Shown in pieces: positions 52,701 through 64,000 of a DNA stretch of 64,000 nucleotides. The stretch covers positions 36,130,528 to 36,194,527 of the forward strand of contig CAIIXF020000012.1 of NCBI GenBank assembly GCA_903813345.2, written 5' to 3'. The stretch is from Owenia fusiformis. Its lineage: Eukaryota > Annelida > Polychaeta > Sabellida > Oweniidae. A model generated the notes under the pieces. That model was not told where the DNA came from and made no database searches. It was given only the letters and a program-made list of their open reading frames with translations. The position numbers and the translations under genes were made by a program. Each line of letters begins with the position of its first letter. Position 1 is the first letter of the stretch.

Positions 52701-53722
52701 CGAGGGTATATCATAAAGTTCTCATAATATCTCTCTAATTTTTTTATTTTTCAATATCTTCTGATGAATTTTTCACAGAATGTGTAGTATAGAATGCTGT
52801 ATTAATCTGTCAATAAATAGTTGGTATAACGGAAATATTATTTAAGAAATGGTTGCCATAATAACCGGAAATCAAGGCACCCGGGGCAAATAAAAAATCG
52901 TGCAAGAATAGCCCCAACTAACCATGTTTAAATGCATAATAAGTTTTCAAATAAGCTATGAAACACATTAAATTGTTAAATACCATGTGTTCTTGACTGT
53001 TTTGAACAATTATAATGGTCATGTGAATTGTGTGATCTCATAATGGATGATTGTAATGCTTCATTAGAAGTGATGTTAGACACTACAACCGTTTTGTCAA
53101 ATATTCTAAGGAAAGTAGATTTCTCCTTTAGTTCATCTTAAATATGTTTAGACTACAAATATGGGGGTAATTTTGTTGATATCTTTGCAACATCTTTGTT
53201 TTAGATCATCTTTAGTATAAGCAAAAGGATTTATCGAACTTAGCTAGACTTTTTGTAGGTATGACTTTTATTTTTCTGATGATTTCTGCATCTATGCATG
53301 ATCTTATTCAGTCATTTCTGATCATTAGCTTTGATTCTGAGTCTGGTATCACATCTAATAAAGCAGGTAAGCATCCCCTATGACATCACACAATTCACAT
53401 GATCAATTTATTTTATAGTAAAAGCATTTTAACAACATATTCAAGATAACATTTTAATGTGTTTGATAATTTATGAGAGTTTATTATGTATATAAACACG
53501 GTTAATTAAGCTCATTTTCTCAACTATTTTTATTTGCCCCGGGTGCCTTGATTTCCGGTTACTATGGCAACCATTACTTATCTAATATTTCTGTTATACC
53601 AAATATTTTTTGATAGATTAATAGAGTGTTCTATACTGCAGATTTCATGAAAATTTCATTAGAATATATTGAAAAATAAAAAAGTTAGAGAGATATTATG
53701 AGAACTTTATGATATACCCTCG
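52701..53722. mobile_element. mariner-like inverted-repeat element (1,022 bp)
   Basis: Ends CGAGGGTATATCATAAAGTT and AACTTTATGATATACCCTCG are inverted repeats, with TA on both sides (52699-52700 and 53723-53724). The inverted arms extend about 200 bp and include CCGGAAATCAAGGCACCCGG. The CGAGGG...AAAGTT end resembles mariner-like elements. No transposase frame remains. Confidence 0.75.
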
Positions 53723-54683
53723 TATATCTACAATTATATGTAGTGGACATTTTTTCATTAAATATCAGACAGGTTTTACTTCTTTTTTCAAGGCTAAAAT
53801 ATCAATTTTCATATCGCTTACAAGTTACAACACATGTTCAGGAAAAACGATTTAAATGAGATGAGTGTTGTGGGACTGAAATTATAGCAAAGTGATTGTT
53901 ATTATTATGTATACGAGTATATATTATATTGAAGTCTAATGATAATTCCAAAAGTGTGAAGTATAAATTATGTGGATTTTTTAGTTCTTGATCACCAAAG
54001 AGATTCATATCCACCTTGTCATATTTCTACATTCCCCAGAGGTCAGGCTAAGGTCAAGGTCCTATAAATCCTTCCAGTGGCCTCTCGATTCTGTTGCAAA
54101 TAACTTGTGCAAAAACGTGTTCTGCTTGTGTTGCATTGGGGTCATTCAATCCAATGGAGATTAAAAAAACAAATTAATTTCACAGAATATTATAAAAGTT
54201 AAGAGAATACCTTATTTATATATATTTCTTTTTTATAAGGTACATTTCAATAAAATACATGTATCTACAATGTATACTTATACATTAACAATTGAATAAA
54301 AATTAATGCAAAATATATACAAATAACAATACTTTTTTATATATCTATACAATTCAATTTCTTGAGGCAAAATTCGAGATTATAAATGATGACAAAATTA
54401 CAAACAATCATGGATTTGTATTTAAGGTACAATATACATTTCAGTTAAACCTGTCTAATTGGAATGCCATTAGCCAGACCAAGTGTTCAGTTATAAACAG
54501 GCTCTCATTGAAGATAAAACTATCTGGACCGAGAAAATCTTCACATTGGGAAATGTTCGGATTAGGGAGTTGTTCTGATGTATAGGTTTTCTGTATTTGG
54601 AATGGTAATGTACAGATTGTAAATTGTAAATGACATATAACATAAAGACAACATCTGATCTCTTTTTTAAATGTTAACCTTGT
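53723..54683. other. AT-rich spacer at the 3' end of the coiled-coil gene
   Basis: No gene seen. A decayed pogo-like MITE lies at 54442-54593 (left CAGTTAAACCTGTCTAATTG, right ATAGGTTTTCTG, TA outside the right end). The 3' UTR of the minus-strand gene must extend into this region, but I could not fix a polyadenylation site. Confidence 0.5.
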
Positions 54684-54865
54684 TCACATGGCTGAACAAT
54701 AAGACTTATGTAGATCTAAGTCCATTGATGTGGTATACATTTTATCACAGTGCTCACACACATATGTATCTTGTGGGGTGTAATCTCCTTGCAGATTCAA
54801 GTCTCCTTGTTCACCTGGGGATGCGGATTTAGCACCTGACGGACCTGAAGGAGGTCTGCTTTTCA
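54684..54865 (-). CDS. C-terminal zinc-finger exon
   Basis: Starts after TACTTTCAG, completes a V codon from the previous exon, and encodes KSRPPSGPSGAKSASPGE, a linker, then the finger with C, C, H and C at spacing 2-12-3, and ends SAM with a TGA stop. The finger lies within six residues of the C-terminus, as in NEMO and optineurin. Function is inferred from spacing only. Confidence 0.85.
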
Positions 54866-57800
54866 CTGAAAGTACACAATGTTATATTGGTAGTTCTCAT
54901 TCTCAATTTTGATTGGTCAAAGCATGTAATAGTTTTAACCTACACATGCATTGCCAGTTAATAGATCAGTAAAACCTGTCTAATCTAAATGCCATTTGGG
55001 AACAGCATTCAGATTGGCAGGTGTTCATTCTTTGAGGTTTTTAATATGGAAGTCAAGCATTCAGATTGGCAAGTGTTCACTCTGAGGTTTTTAACATGGA
55101 AGTCTAGCATTCAGATTGGCAGGCATTCACTCTTTGAGGTTTTTAAAATGGAAGTCTAGCATTCAGATTGGCAGGTGTTCACTCTGAGTTTTTAACATGG
55201 AAGTCTAGCATTCAGATTGGCAGGTGTTCACTCTTTGAGGTTTTTAATATGGAAGTCAAGCATTCAGATTGGCAGGTGTTCACTCTGAGGTTTTTAACAT
55301 GGAATTCTAGCATTCAGATTGGCAGGCATTCACTCTTTGAGGTTTTTTGCATGGAAGTCTAGCATTCAGATTGGCGGGCATTCACTCTTTGAGGTTTTCA
55401 ACATGGAAGTCTAGAATTCAGATTGGCAGGTGTTCACTCTTTGAGATTTTTAATATGGAAGTCAAGCATTCAGATTGGCAGGCATTCACTCTTTGAGGTT
55501 TTTAACATGGAAGTCTAGCATTCAGATTGGCAGGTGTTCACTCTTTGAGGTTTTTAATATGGAAGTCAAGCATTCAGATTGGCAGGTGTTCACTCTGTAA
55601 GGTTTTTAATATGGAAGTCAAGCATTCAGATTGGCAGGTGTTCACTCTTTGAGGTTTTTAACATGGAAGTCTAGCATTCAGATTGGCAGGTGTTCACTCT
55701 TTGAGGTTTTTAATATGGAATTTTAGCATTCAGATTGACAGGTGTTCACTCTTTGAGGTTTTTAATATGGAATTCTAGCATTCAGATTGACAGGTGTTCA
55801 CTCTTTGAGGTTTTTAATATGGAAGTCTAGCATTCAGATTGGCAGGTGTTCACTCTTTGAAGTTTTTAATATGGAATTCTAGCATTCAGATTGACAGGTG
55901 TTCACTCTTTGAGGTTTTTAATATGGAAGTCAAGCATTCAGATTGACAGGTGTTCACTCTTTGAGGTTGTTAACATGGAAGTCTAGCATTCAGATTGGCA
56001 GGTCATCACTCTTTGAGGTTTTTAATATGGAAGTCTAGTATTCAGATTGGCAGGTGTTCACTCTTTGAGGTTTTTAACATGGAAGTCTAGCATTCAGATT
56101 GGCAGGTCATCACTCTTTGAGGTTTTTAATATGGAAGTCTAGTATTCAGATTGGCAGGTGTTCACTCTTTGAGGTTTTTAATATGGAATTCTAGCATTCA
56201 GATTGACAGGTGTTCACTTTTTGAGGTTTTTAATATGGAAGTCAAGCATTCAGATTGGCAGGTGTTAACTCTTTGAGGTTTTTAATATGGAAGTCTAGCA
56301 TTCAGATTGGCAAGTGTTCACTCGTTGAGGTTTTTAATATGGAAGTCTAGCATTCAGATTGGCAGGTGTTCACTCGTTGAGGTTTCTAATATGGAAGTCA
56401 AGCATTCAGATTGGCAGGTGTTAACTCTTTGAGGTTTTTAATATGGAAGTCTAGCATTCAGATTGGCAAGTGTTCACTCGTTGAGGTTTTTAATATGGAA
56501 GTCTAGCATTCAGATTGGCAGGTGTTCACTCGTTGAGGTTTCTAATATGGAATTCTAGCATTCAGATTGGCAGGCGTTCACTCTTTGAGGTTTTTAACAT
56601 GGACGTCTAGCATTCAGATTGGCAGGTTTTCACTCTTTGAGGTTTTTAACATGGACGTCTAGCATTCAGATTGGCAGGTGTTCACTCTTTGAGGTTTTTT
56701 ACATGGAAGTCTATCATTCAGATTGACAGGTGTTCACTCTTTGAGGTTTTTAACATGGACGTCTAGCATTCAGATTGACAGGTGTTCACTCTTTGAGGTT
56801 TTTAACATGGAAGTCTAGCATTCAGATTGACAGGTGTTCACTCTTTGAGGTTTTTAACATGGAAGTCTAGCATTCAGATTGGCAGGTGTTCACTCTTTGA
56901 GGTTTTTAACATGGAAGTCTATCATTCAGATTGGCAGGTGTTCACTCTTTGAGGTTTTTAACATGGGAGTCTAGCATTCAGATTGGCAGGTGTTCACTCG
57001 TTGAGGCTTTTAACATGGAAGTCTATGGCAGATTAAAAATTTAAAAAATGGACCAACAAAAAATCTTTTGAGGAGATCAATAAATGAGTATTATTTAGGT
57101 ATATAAATAAGATAAGGTTCAAATAATATATCAGACTTACAAATTAATGAATTATAATGAGGAAACTAATATAAATCACATCACATGCAGACCTACAAAT
57201 AATACATACCTTTATCATTGAGTCCCTTGAGAGCACCAGATCTCTTGAGTTGCAGATAGGCACTTATACTACTAGCATTCATATTGCCGACCTTCATGCT
57301 TGCACCTACACTAGATGGCCTTGACCTTTGACCTTTACCTGACTTTGAACTTTTGGCACTGTTTGGTCTACTGCCTTGTCCAATAACAAATGTTGTCATT
57401 TTAGTCCCAAGGCCAGGATCTTGATTGGTTTTATCATTGGGTGTAATCATTCTTGAGTTTATGTTATGCGTTGAGTTGAGTTCAGAATGATTGCTCCCTT
57501 GTCTGGAGTGGTGGTCTCTTGGCATATTGGAGTTTGATTCTCTATATACATTAGGGTCTCTTTGATATGAGTCATTTTGAAAATTGACGTCTCTGTTTAT
57601 ATTTGCTGATTTATTTAAGTCTCTTTGTATTGTTGATTGAATATTTCCACGATCTCTGTGATTGGATGATTTACTCGGGGGTCGTGGTGGTAGGCCAGAT
57701 TTTTGCAGACCATCATCTGAACTGGCAGGACTGTAAGTGCGATGAGTATAAGTGGCACCACTATGGGGCTTACTTTGACGTGTTTCTAGATTCCTCGCAG

Positions 57801-60800
57801 TTCCTACTGGGTCCACGTTTCTTGACCTAAAACAAGACGATGTATGGTATTGTGACCTATTGGTTAGATTTATGACACATCAATTACTGACATACATTAC
57901 TGCACTTATACAATAGCTTATACAATTTTGTTTATTATTTCCCAGTCTTGTTTCAAACTAAAGAAATGGGAGGTGCTCAGAATAGAGTGGTGTTCAGATG
58001 TACATGTTTGACTGTACCTGTAGTTTTCCTGTTGCTTTGGTGGTGATTCAAATGCGTCAGTTCTCCACAGTGGAACAGGTGCATCACTACTCTGTAATAA
58101 GTACAGAATAAATATTATATTCACAATTTATATATCATATATACAAGAAATCAATACCTGTTCAGAGGATGGCAGGGAGGCATCACTCTTCAGAAAAGAA
58201 GTATGGATACAGTCACATTTAATAAATAATTGGTTCAAGGTTCTAAAATTCTACCTTTCTTTTTGAATAACATATTCTTCAACTTTTGCAGCTAGGTATC
58301 TGCGAAATGCTGCTTTATGAAATGAATAGTAATTTAGGCATAACTTGAGTCTACAATAAGTTTAATGAATAAATTATTTCAAAAAATTCAAGCCAAATCA
58401 AGGAAACTGAATTCAAAGTGGATAATTCACCACTGTAAAAATCATAAATGGATGAAGGAATGTATTTATTTTAATAACAGTGAATATGATGTTCAGTTTC
58501 ATTTTCAGTCATGGATACTTCAAATCTTGGAAATTAACATTTTATTTTATATGATTGAATCAAGTTGATTGAACCTGTTTTTGCATTGGTTGAGTTAGAC
58601 AGTGGGGTTTCATACTTTGTAAATAGGACTTTTGTGGTGACATACAGACACAAAATCCTATGAAATCAGTTGTCAAAATGCGATAAAATGAAGCAATTCA
58701 AACGTGCTGTGAACAGATACAAATGCTGATAATAGAATCCCCTTACCTGAGGTTTCGTACTTTGGGGCACCTCTCTTACATTGTTTGAGTGGATCATCTT
58801 GGATATAGTCTTCCGCAGTCCATTGTTCTGACTCTCAAGCAGTGAGATCCGCTCAGCATTAGCTCTAACTTGATTCTCCATGTCCTTGGCTATGTCACCA
58901 GTACCTAGATGAAAATAGGTCATGGCACAATTTAACACAGCATTAGCTCTAACTTGATTCTCCATGTCCTTGGCTATGTCGCCAGTATCTAGATGAAAAT
59001 AGGTCATGGCACAATTTAACACAGCATTAGCTCTAACTTGATTCTCCATGTCCTTGGCTATGTCACCAGTACCTAGATTAAAGTAGGTCATATGTGCTCA
59101 GGAAGTAAGATTAAGTATTGCCATTTCAATAGTAGGAAGGAAAGGGTCCCATTAACCAAGTGGAATAAATCTTTAATAAACATTTTGTATACCTATTGGG
59201 TGCCTACATCAGGACATTTGCTGTTTACATTGCCATCTCATGTCCCATGGTGTCCTTTATTGAGGGGTTATACTCCAACCCCAGGACACACCCCTTATTG
59301 GGAAAAATCTTTTCTAATAATTCAGAAATCTTGATATTTTGATTTCTATTAAAGACAAATATAGAAATATTTATAAATCATTTTAAGAAAGATTTTTACC
59401 TTGTGTATCTGGGTTGACAGGACCATTCAGATCAGGGTAACTCACCTTGTGTATCTGGGTTGATAGGACCATTCAGATCAGGGTAACTCACCTTGTGTAT
59501 CTGGGTTGACAGGACCATTCAGATCAGGGTAACTCACCTTGTGTATCTGGGTTGACAGGACCATTTAGATCAGGGTAACTCACCTTGTGTATCTGGGTTG
59601 ACAGGACCATTCAGATTGGGGTAACTCACCTTGAGTATCTGGGTTGACAGGACCATTCAGATCAGGGTAACTCACCTTGTGTATCTGGGTTGACAGGACC
59701 ATTCAGATCGGGGTAATTCACCTTGTGTATCTGGGTTGACAGGACCATTCAGAACGGGGTAACTCACCTTGTGTATCTGGGTTGACAGGACCATTCAGAT
59801 CAGGGTAACTCACCTTGTGTATCTGGGTTAACAGGACCATTCAGATCAGGGTAACTCACCTTGAGTATCTGGGTTGACAGGACCATTCAGAACAGGGTAA
59901 CTCACCTTGTGTGTCTGGGTTGACAGGACCATTCAGATCGGGGTAATTCACCTTGTGTATCTGGGTTGACAGGACCATTCAGAACGGGGTAACTCACCTT
60001 GTGTATCTGGGTTGACAGGACCATTCAGGTCGGGGTAACTCACCTTGTGTATCTGGGTTGACAGGACCATTCAGATCGGGGTAACTCACCTTGTGTATCC
60101 GGGTTGATAGGACCATTCAGATCAGGGTAACTCACCTTGTGTATCTGGGTTGACAGGACCATTCAGGTCGGGGTAACTCACCTTGTGTATCTGGGTTGAC
60201 AGGACCATTCAGATCAGGGTAACTCACCTTGTGTATCTGGGTTGACAGGACCATTCAGATCAGGGTAACTCACCTTGTGTATCTGGGTTGACAGGACCAT
60301 TCAGATTGGGGTAACTCACCTTGTGTATCTGGGTTGACAGGACCATTCAGATCGGGGTAACTCACCTTGTGTATCTGGGTTGACAGGACCATTCAGATTG
60401 GGTTAACTCACCTTGTGTATCTGGGTTGACAGGACCATTCAGATCGGGGTATTCCAGGATAAGACGCTCTCTATCTTTTGCTGCTGTTAGTTTATCTTCA
60501 AGATTCCTGATTGTACTTCTCAGTTCATCAATTGTATCCTCTAGCTCAGCACTATCATGCTCCTTATTCTGGACCTGTGAATTAATATTGTATCGATATA
60601 CCATAAATAGCAAAAATACTACAGTGAAACCTGTCTAATATGAATGGCACTAGGACCAGCCAAAAGTGTTCAGATTGGCAGGTGTTCACAATTTGAGGTT
60701 ATTTTTTATTTTATTTTTTTTTATTATTTTTTATTTATTTATTTAGAAAAAATGTATATACAATAATAATACATGACTAATACTGACACCAAATGGCATA

Positions 60801-63800
60801 TAAAAGTATAATGTCAAGTATCAAAAAAAGTATCACTAGCAAATATAAAAAAAATATATATATATTATATAGTCTAACTAGTTTACAAGGGTATATAGGT
60901 ATATGAGTTTCATATATAGGGGTTATGCACTGGGAGGTTTTGGATACAGGGAATATCCCGAGGGATATACAATATATCTTCCCGAGGGACCGAAGGGACC
61001 GAGGGAAGATGTATTGTATATCGCAAGGGATATTCCATGTATCCAAACCGACCGTGCATAACTGGTGTATCTCATACTTGAGTGGGTTTAGGGTAGATAT
61101 AACCCTTTCCACCTTTTTCAAATGACAAGATATTTATATTTAACATTTTCGTAATATTCTTTTTGTTCAATACAATGAAATTGTAACATTTAATTTTAAA
61201 ATTAAAAAATTAAAACTTTTGAAAAATTCCCGGGATGGATATATTATATCTGCCCGCATTTGGCCTGGAGCGGGACATATACAAGATATCCTGCCCGCTC
61301 CTCAGATACGATATATATTCCCAGGTGATATCTACCCCAAACCCACTCAAGTATGAGATACATACAAGTATTTACATGATATAACATAGTACAATGCATA
61401 CACTAAGCATGTATGTACGTTGTGTTTAAATGATGTGCCATGACTATTGTAATATACAATGCGTGGATAGTAAAACATGGGAATCTATGAAAAGATGGGA
61501 CTGAAAAAAGTGTTCACATTGAGAGGTGTTCAGATTGGAGGGGTGTTTTTTATACAATAAATGTTGTCAAAACAATTTTGCACTTCCTTTATACTAGTAT
61601 TAGACCCTCACCTGTTGATTGCTACAAGACTTTTCCAATGTTATCTTCTCCTGTTTTGCCTGCTTGATGCTCTTTTCCAACATCTCCTTCTCATCTTCTA
61701 GGTCTGCCACTTGGTTCCTCAACTCATCATTCTCAGCATCAATGTCATTCATTCTTTGAAAAAGGGAGTCTTGTTTGGCTTGGAGTGACTGAAATGCACA
61801 TAATGAATGTATATGAATGTGAGGTAGTATTGCATCCTTTGAAAAGGGGAGTCCTGTTTGGCTTGGAGTGACTGAAATGCACATAATGAATGTATATGAA
61901 TGTGAGGTAGTATTGCATCCTTTGAAAAGGGGGTCCTGCTTGGCTTGGAGTGACTGAAATGCACATAATGAATGTATATGAATGTGAGGTAGTATTGCAT
62001 CCTTTGAAAAGGGGAGTCCTGTTTGGCTTGGAGTGACTGAAATGCACATAATGAATGTATATGAATGTGAGGTAGTATTGCATCCTTTGAAAAGGGGAGT
62101 CCTGTTTGGCTTGGAGTGACTGAAATGCACATAATGAATGTATATGAATGTGAGGTAGTATTGCATCCTTTGAAAAAGGGAGTCTTGTTTGGCTTGGAGT
62201 GACTGAAATGCATGTATTAATGAAGGTTATGTAATGTGATATGAGGTACAACTAGAAAAACAGCAACTCCACGGAGTAGCAAATCCCACCGAACAAAACA
62301 TGTTTTGGTAAATAAAATTTGAGCTAAATCCATCCTCTGGTATTTGAATTATCAAAGATTGTGTTTTTATGAAACATGGTTGCCATTTTGAAATTCAGCT
62401 GTCATCTTTAGATTTCTCCTTTAGCAGAGCTCCTATGTCCAAAGGCATCAGCATATACATTTAATCCAAATCCGTCAACTGGTACTTTATCAAAGGTTAC
62501 ATTCTTTTATGAAAATGGTGGCCATTTTGAAATTTAGCTGCCATCTTGAAAATCCCTTCTCGAACAGAGCTCAAATGTCCCTAGGCATCAGCATGTAAAA
62601 TTTGAACCAAATCCATTCAATGGTATTTGAGCTATCAAAGATAATGTTTTTTTACGAAAAATGGCCGCCATTTTGAAATATGGTGGCCATCTTGAAAATG
62701 TCTTCTTGAGCAAGGCTCCTTTGTACCCAGGCAACAGCATATAAAATTTGATCCAAATCCATTCTATGGTACTTGAGTTATCAAAGATAACGTTTTATTA
62801 CAAAAAATGGCCGCCATTTTGAAATATGGTGGCCATCTTGAAAATGTCTTCTTCAGCAAGGCTCCTTTGTACCTGGGCAACAGCATATAAAATTTGAACC
62901 AAATCCATCCAGTAGTATTTGAGAAATCAGAGATTACATTTTTTCCGAAAAATGGCCGCCATTTTGAATTTAGTGGCCATATTGAAAATTCCTTCTCGAG
63001 CAGAGGTCCTACACCCATAAGGCATAAGCCTATAAAATTTGAATGAAATCCGTCAACGGGTATTTGAGTTATTGCCCGGACACACGAACGGACGGACGGA
63101 CGGACGGCTTTTCTATATCCCCCTCGAACTTCGTTCGGTGGGATAATTATCGTAATAGTGATGTGATACCATATGTTTATGTATCAGTTTAAACTTGGTT
63201 AAGATTACCTGAAATTTTATCATCTTCAGCGTTAGTTGTGAACCCTGTAGCTTGACTCTTCTTAACATGTACAACAGCCCACAACCAAAAATCACAATTT
63301 ATCTCTCACTTCTTTACATCCTATAATCTAAAACCAATGAGAGGGATAACTTAATAACAAACAACTTCCCACCTGGTTTTGCTTTGCAGCACTTTGATAC
63401 TTTGCTTTCTCCCTAAGGAGATCATTCTGTGTTTGTTCCAGTGTTCCATTGATTTCATGCAGCTTGGTCTGCATGGCTGATATTGCACTGTTCAGTTCTT
63501 TCACTTGGCCAGAATTAACTGAGCTTTCATCAAGTTCTCTCTGGAGTAGCACCTTTTCCTCTTCTACATTAAAATTATATGTAATGAAGTTTAATTACCA
63601 AAGCAATTATTTATTCATTGGCTGTATGAGCATTTTTTCTAAGAGATTGCTATTATATATTAATGATGAAAGTTGGCAGTAAATGATATATCATCTTTGC
63701 ACAAACGATAAAAGATCGAAAACAAAAGTGAACACCTAAGATTTCTAATCAAGTTAAAACTTGTTCTTGCTGAATCTAATCATTTCGACTTTCACAATTT

Positions 63801-64000
63801 CAAAGAGAACCTTACCAATAGATTGAAGTTCAGTTTCCTTTTGCTGTAGTTGATTTTTATAATCGTCCAGTTGTCCTTCAAGTTCACTTTTCTCTCTCCA
63901 GATTTCTGTTTTCTCTCTGTTCAGGAGATTAAGAGCTTCGGTGTTATCCTTCTCAATTTGCACCAGTCTGGTCTTATGTTGTTTCATTTGGGCACTTTGA
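54684..64000 (-). CDS. Coiled-coil protein with C-terminal C2HC zinc finger, 5' partial
   Basis: Minus-strand exons with matching phases, in order of translation: 64000-63816 (runs off the window), 63563-63373, 61788-61612, 60574-60412, 58904-58747, possibly 58187-58158, 58091-58018, 57826-57210, 54865-54684. The first five encode continuous heptad-rich coiled coil (for example EKSELEGQLDDYKNQLQQKE and AELEDTIDELRSTIRNLEDK). Then comes a disordered S/P/N/R-rich tail of over 200 residues, and a final YVCEHCDKMYTTSMDLDLHK followed by SYC. The finger spacing C-X2-C-X12-H-X3-C is that of the NEMO/optineurin ubiquitin-binding finger, so an adaptor of that general kind is possible; I do not recognise the gene. 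Tandem arrays sit on the junctions at 61788, 60412 and 58904, and a 2-kb minisatellite fills the last intron. Confidence 0.82.
54966..57040. repeat. 52-bp minisatellite (about 38 copies) grown inside a pogo-like MITE
   Basis: It starts with the MITE end CAGTAAAACCTGTCTAATCT and then repeats AGCATTCAGATTGGCAGGTG, TTCACTCTTTGAGGTTTTTA, ATATGGAAGTCT about 38 times with scattered changes. The same MITE-internal sequence occurs once in the related copy at 60622-60700 (GTGTTCAGATTGGCAGGTGT). The whole array lies in the last intron of the coiled-coil gene. Confidence 0.88.
57210..57826 (-). CDS. Disordered tail exon of the coiled-coil protein
   Basis: A 617-nt exon, phase 2 in and phase 1 out, between TTTTAG and GTATGT. 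It encodes about 206 residues rich in S, N, R, P and D (SGLPPRPPSKSSNHRDRG, then NSAKSSKSGKGQRSRPSS), ending YLQLKRSGALKGLNDKG. The composition fits an unstructured, probably phosphorylated linker between the coiled coil and the zinc finger. Confidence 0.85.
58747..59090 (-). repeat. 84-bp duplications of the acceptor and 5' end of exon 58904-58747
   Basis: Three acceptors (exon starts 58904, 58988, 59072) each follow CTAG and read GDIAKDMENQVRANA. Only the one at 58904 continues into the full exon; the other two run into GTGTTAAATTGTGCCATGAC and back into the next copy. The unit is 84 bp, a multiple of three, and the frame stays open through all three. Confidence 0.88.
59399..60450 (-). repeat. 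46-bp array of 23 copies on the donor of exon 60574-60412
   Basis: Each unit repeats the exon end (CTGAATGGTCCTGTCAACCC, AGATACACAAG) followed by GTGAGTTACCC. Donors recur every 46 bp from 60412 to 59400; the last reads CAAG|GTAAAAATC and enters unique intron. The unit is 3n+1, so reading through any donor shifts frame. Confidence 0.93.
60915..61065. mobile_element. Palindromic element with CCCGAGGGA core
   Basis: GTTATGCACTGGGAGGTTTT and GGATACAGGGAATATCCC are mirrored by GGGATATTCCATGTATCC and ACCGTGCATAAC, around GGGACCGAAGGGACCGAGGG. The core resembles the CCTCGGTC palindrome at 36480. Confidence 0.6.
61070..61360. mobile_element. MITE-like element with about 36-bp inverted ends
   Basis: GTATCTCATACTTGAGTGGG at the left is mirrored by CCCACTCAAGTATGAGATAC at the right, continuing through TTTAGGGTAGATAT and ATATCTACCCCAAA. 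The interior is palindromic and AT-rich with GCCCGC and GCGGGC blocks. Confidence 0.7.
61740..62250 (-). repeat. 83-bp array of six acceptors of exon 61788-61612
   Basis: Acceptors TGCATTTCAG followed by TCACTCCAAGCCAAACA give exon starts at 61788, 61871, 61953, 62036, 62119 and 62202. Only the first continues into the full exon. The others carry the first 12-13 codons, then ATGCAATACTACCTCACATT. Confidence 0.9.
62265..63147 (-). repeat. Dispersed CCGT/ATGGCCGCC repeat element, minus-strand copy
   Basis: Read on the minus strand it starts ATCCCACCGAACGAAGTTCG, has a (CCGT)n tract and CGGGCAATAACTCAAATACC, then about five ~165-bp units with AAAATGGCGGCCATTTTT-type pairs and TTGATAACTCAAGTACCAT. 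It is the same class as 17637 and 38247. All three protein-coding genes in the window carry one in an intron. Confidence 0.75.

Larger units (their letters stand above)
60622..61550. mobile_element. pogo-like MITE interrupted by palindromic elements
   Basis: The left part is CAGTGAAACCTGTCTAATAT with TA before it; the right part near 61500-61550 has AAGTGTTCACATTGAGAGGT and GGTGTTTTTTATA. Between them lies an AT-rich tract and the two palindromes at 60915-61065 and 61070-61360. Confidence 0.55.

Overview
This is eukaryotic genomic DNA: AT-rich, intron-rich, and packed with minisatellites and short inverted-repeat transposons. The protein-coding exons read as a marine protostome invertebrate. 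The dispersed repeats built from ATGGCCGCC/GGCGGCCAT blocks behind runs of CCGT look like those of molluscs, and a bivalve or other lophotrochozoan is my best inference, not a proof.

Layout. (1) 2938-20680, plus strand: the middle and 3' end of a Mondo gene (MondoA/ChREBP, MLXIP/MLXIPL family), the bHLH-zipper partner of Mlx that senses glucose-6-phosphate. Its 5' exons lie before the window. (2) 20681-29599: intergenic DNA full of repeats, with a damaged GPCR-like gene on the minus strand (24680-25868). (3) 29600-48249, plus strand: a complete p70 ribosomal protein S6 kinase gene. It predicts about 502 residues, with TOS motif, AGC kinase domain, T-loop, turn motif and hydrophobic motif all visible. 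(4) 48250-54683: intergenic, with a mariner-like inverted-repeat element and several minisatellites. (5) 54684-64000, minus strand: the 3' part of a gene for a coiled-coil protein ending in a C2HC zinc finger. Its 5' end lies beyond the window.

Mondo and S6K both serve nutrient sensing (sugar-responsive transcription and TORC1 output). Their adjacency may be chance, but the S6K promoter region carries a CACGTG E-box, the core of the site Mondo-Mlx binds.

The outstanding feature is how often tandem arrays in all three genes sit on exon-intron junctions and copy the exon end plus its splice site, rather than lying at random in introns. The extreme case is a complete 82-nt Mondo exon with its acceptor and donor, present 46 times at 127-bp spacing (8542-14337). 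By reading frame exactly one copy can be used per transcript. In S6K, a 96-bp in-frame unit carrying the exon 11 end and donor is repeated 13 times just after the kinase core, and the exon with the TOR-phosphorylated hydrophobic motif exists in two diverged versions (44079 and 47431).

Exon coordinates come from reading splice sites and checking that phases join. No alignment or expression data were available.
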